A DNA stretch of 5,076 nucleotides from assembly GCA_963582345.1 (NCBI GenBank), contig CAUZSN010000180.1:1-5076 (forward strand). The letters are read 5' to 3'. Positions 4,665 to 5,076 of the stretch are shown here, piece by piece. Made by a program: the position numbers and the translations under genes. How positions within the stretch are numbered: the stretch's first letter is position 1; every line of letters starts with the position of its first letter. The notes under the pieces are model-generated. The model was not told the DNA's origin. It saw only the letters and a program-made list of their open reading frames with translations, and did no database searches. Source of the DNA: CAUZSN01 sp963582345 (GTDB lineage: Bacteria > Planctomycetota > Planctomycetia > Planctomycetales > Planctomycetaceae).

Positions 4665-5076
4665 ATGAGAAACGAAGCGTGCGCTTCACGATCCACTTTC
4701 AAACCACATCGCTGTACTCAGCGACGACGTCGAAGAATTTGTGGATTCACATTGATCGAGTTGTTAGTCGTGGTCGCCATCATTGCCATCCTAATCGCAT
4801 TACTCTTGCCTGCTGTCCAGCAAGCGCGTGAGGCGGCTCGCCGAACTCAGTGTAAGAACCGACTAAAGCAGCTCGCGCTGGCCCTGAATAACTACGCCGG
4901 CACATACGCCGGAACACTGGTACCTTACAGCATCGATAGTGCCGCGGAGATCCGCTACGTAACGAGTGGATTTTTGGGCAGTCGAGGAACGATCTGTTAC
5001 TGGTTTGGCAACGTAGACTATTCCGTGGCAGACCCCAACGGGAAACTCAATTTCAGCCAAGGGTTCCTTTCTCCGT
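4665..5076 (+). CDS. DUF1559 (SBP_bac_10) protein with type IV pilin-like N-terminus, 5' part
   Basis: The gene starts at ATG 4665, with GAGGGA at 4651-4656, and runs off the window after 137 codons. The leader (residues 1-27) contains five consecutive Arg (20-24). The prepilin peptidase site is G27-F28 with the essential Glu at +5 (E32), followed by a hydrophobic helix (about 30-49) and the VQQAREAARRTQCKNRLKQLALALNNY signature of planctomycete DUF1559 proteins (given here only as a motif name; residues 51-77). The mature part has VPY (86-88) and YWFGNVDY (112-119), as I recall from one subgroup of the family. The C-terminal H-x9-DG motif would lie outside the window. Members are thought to be pseudopilin-like envelope proteins, present in many paralogues per genome, with unknown individual roles. 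Its upstream region suggests separate transcription from sua5. Confidence 0.93.
   Translation, partial: MRNEACASRSTFKPHRCTQRRRRRICGFTLIELLVVVAIIAILIALLLPAVQQAREAARRTQCKNRLKQLALALNNYAGTYAGTLVPYSIDSAAEIRYVTSGFLGSRGTICYWFGNVDYSVADPNGKLNFSQGFLSP

Noticed and set aside
1..5076. CRISPR array, tRNA, rRNA, insertion sequence or defence/toxin-antitoxin system
   Set aside because: I saw no spaced direct repeats of 20+ bases, cloverleaf, transposase motif, terminal repeats or paired small toxin-antitoxin frames; the genes are ordinary chromosomal types.

Overview
This window looks like chromosomal DNA from a planctomycete, most likely of the Pirellulaceae/Rhodopirellula type. The strongest evidence is the gene running off the right edge. 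It encodes a DUF1559 (SBP_bac_10) protein with a type IV pilin-like N-terminus, a family greatly expanded in Planctomycetes. A fragment matching the C-terminal end of a planctomycete-type AAA+ ATPase (from memory of that family) and a lipid A-type acyltransferase, which implies an LPS-bearing outer membrane, fit this assignment. Base composition is moderate, near half GC by eye. All recognisable genes lie on the + strand.

Layout, left to right. (1) At 2-213 there is an open frame of unknown identity, possibly the tail of an upstream gene; its stop overlaps a strong ribosome binding site. (2) 222-1187 encodes an LpxL/HtrB-family lysophospholipid (lipid A) acyltransferase with the HX4E catalytic motif. 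(3) 1300-1608 encodes a small soluble Rieske [2Fe-2S] ferredoxin of the NirD/dioxygenase-ferredoxin type. (4) 1615-1947 holds a headless AAA+ ATPase lid-domain remnant, apparently frameshifted in a C4 run; I call it a pseudogene. (5) 2021-3130 encodes a lipoprotein with about five TPR repeats and a disordered Pro/Gln/Ser-rich tail. (6) 3241-4203 encodes a two-domain Sua5/TsaC threonylcarbamoyl-AMP synthase for tRNA t6A37 biosynthesis. (7) 4204-4664 is about 460 bp without a convincing gene, but it contains a good sigma70-like promoter and several inverted repeats. (8) 4665-5076 is the 5' part of the DUF1559 gene.

The genes do not form one pathway. The acyltransferase and TPR lipoprotein concern the envelope, Sua5 is a translation housekeeping enzyme, the Rieske protein is an electron carrier without a visible partner, and the DUF1559 gene appears to have its own promoter.

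I see no transposase, CRISPR array, tRNA, rRNA or defence cassette, and no clear new multi-gene system. The points worth a second look are small: the ATPase remnant, a heptad-periodic tract touching the sua5 start, alternative hairpins over the lipoprotein start, and the structured leader before the DUF1559 gene.
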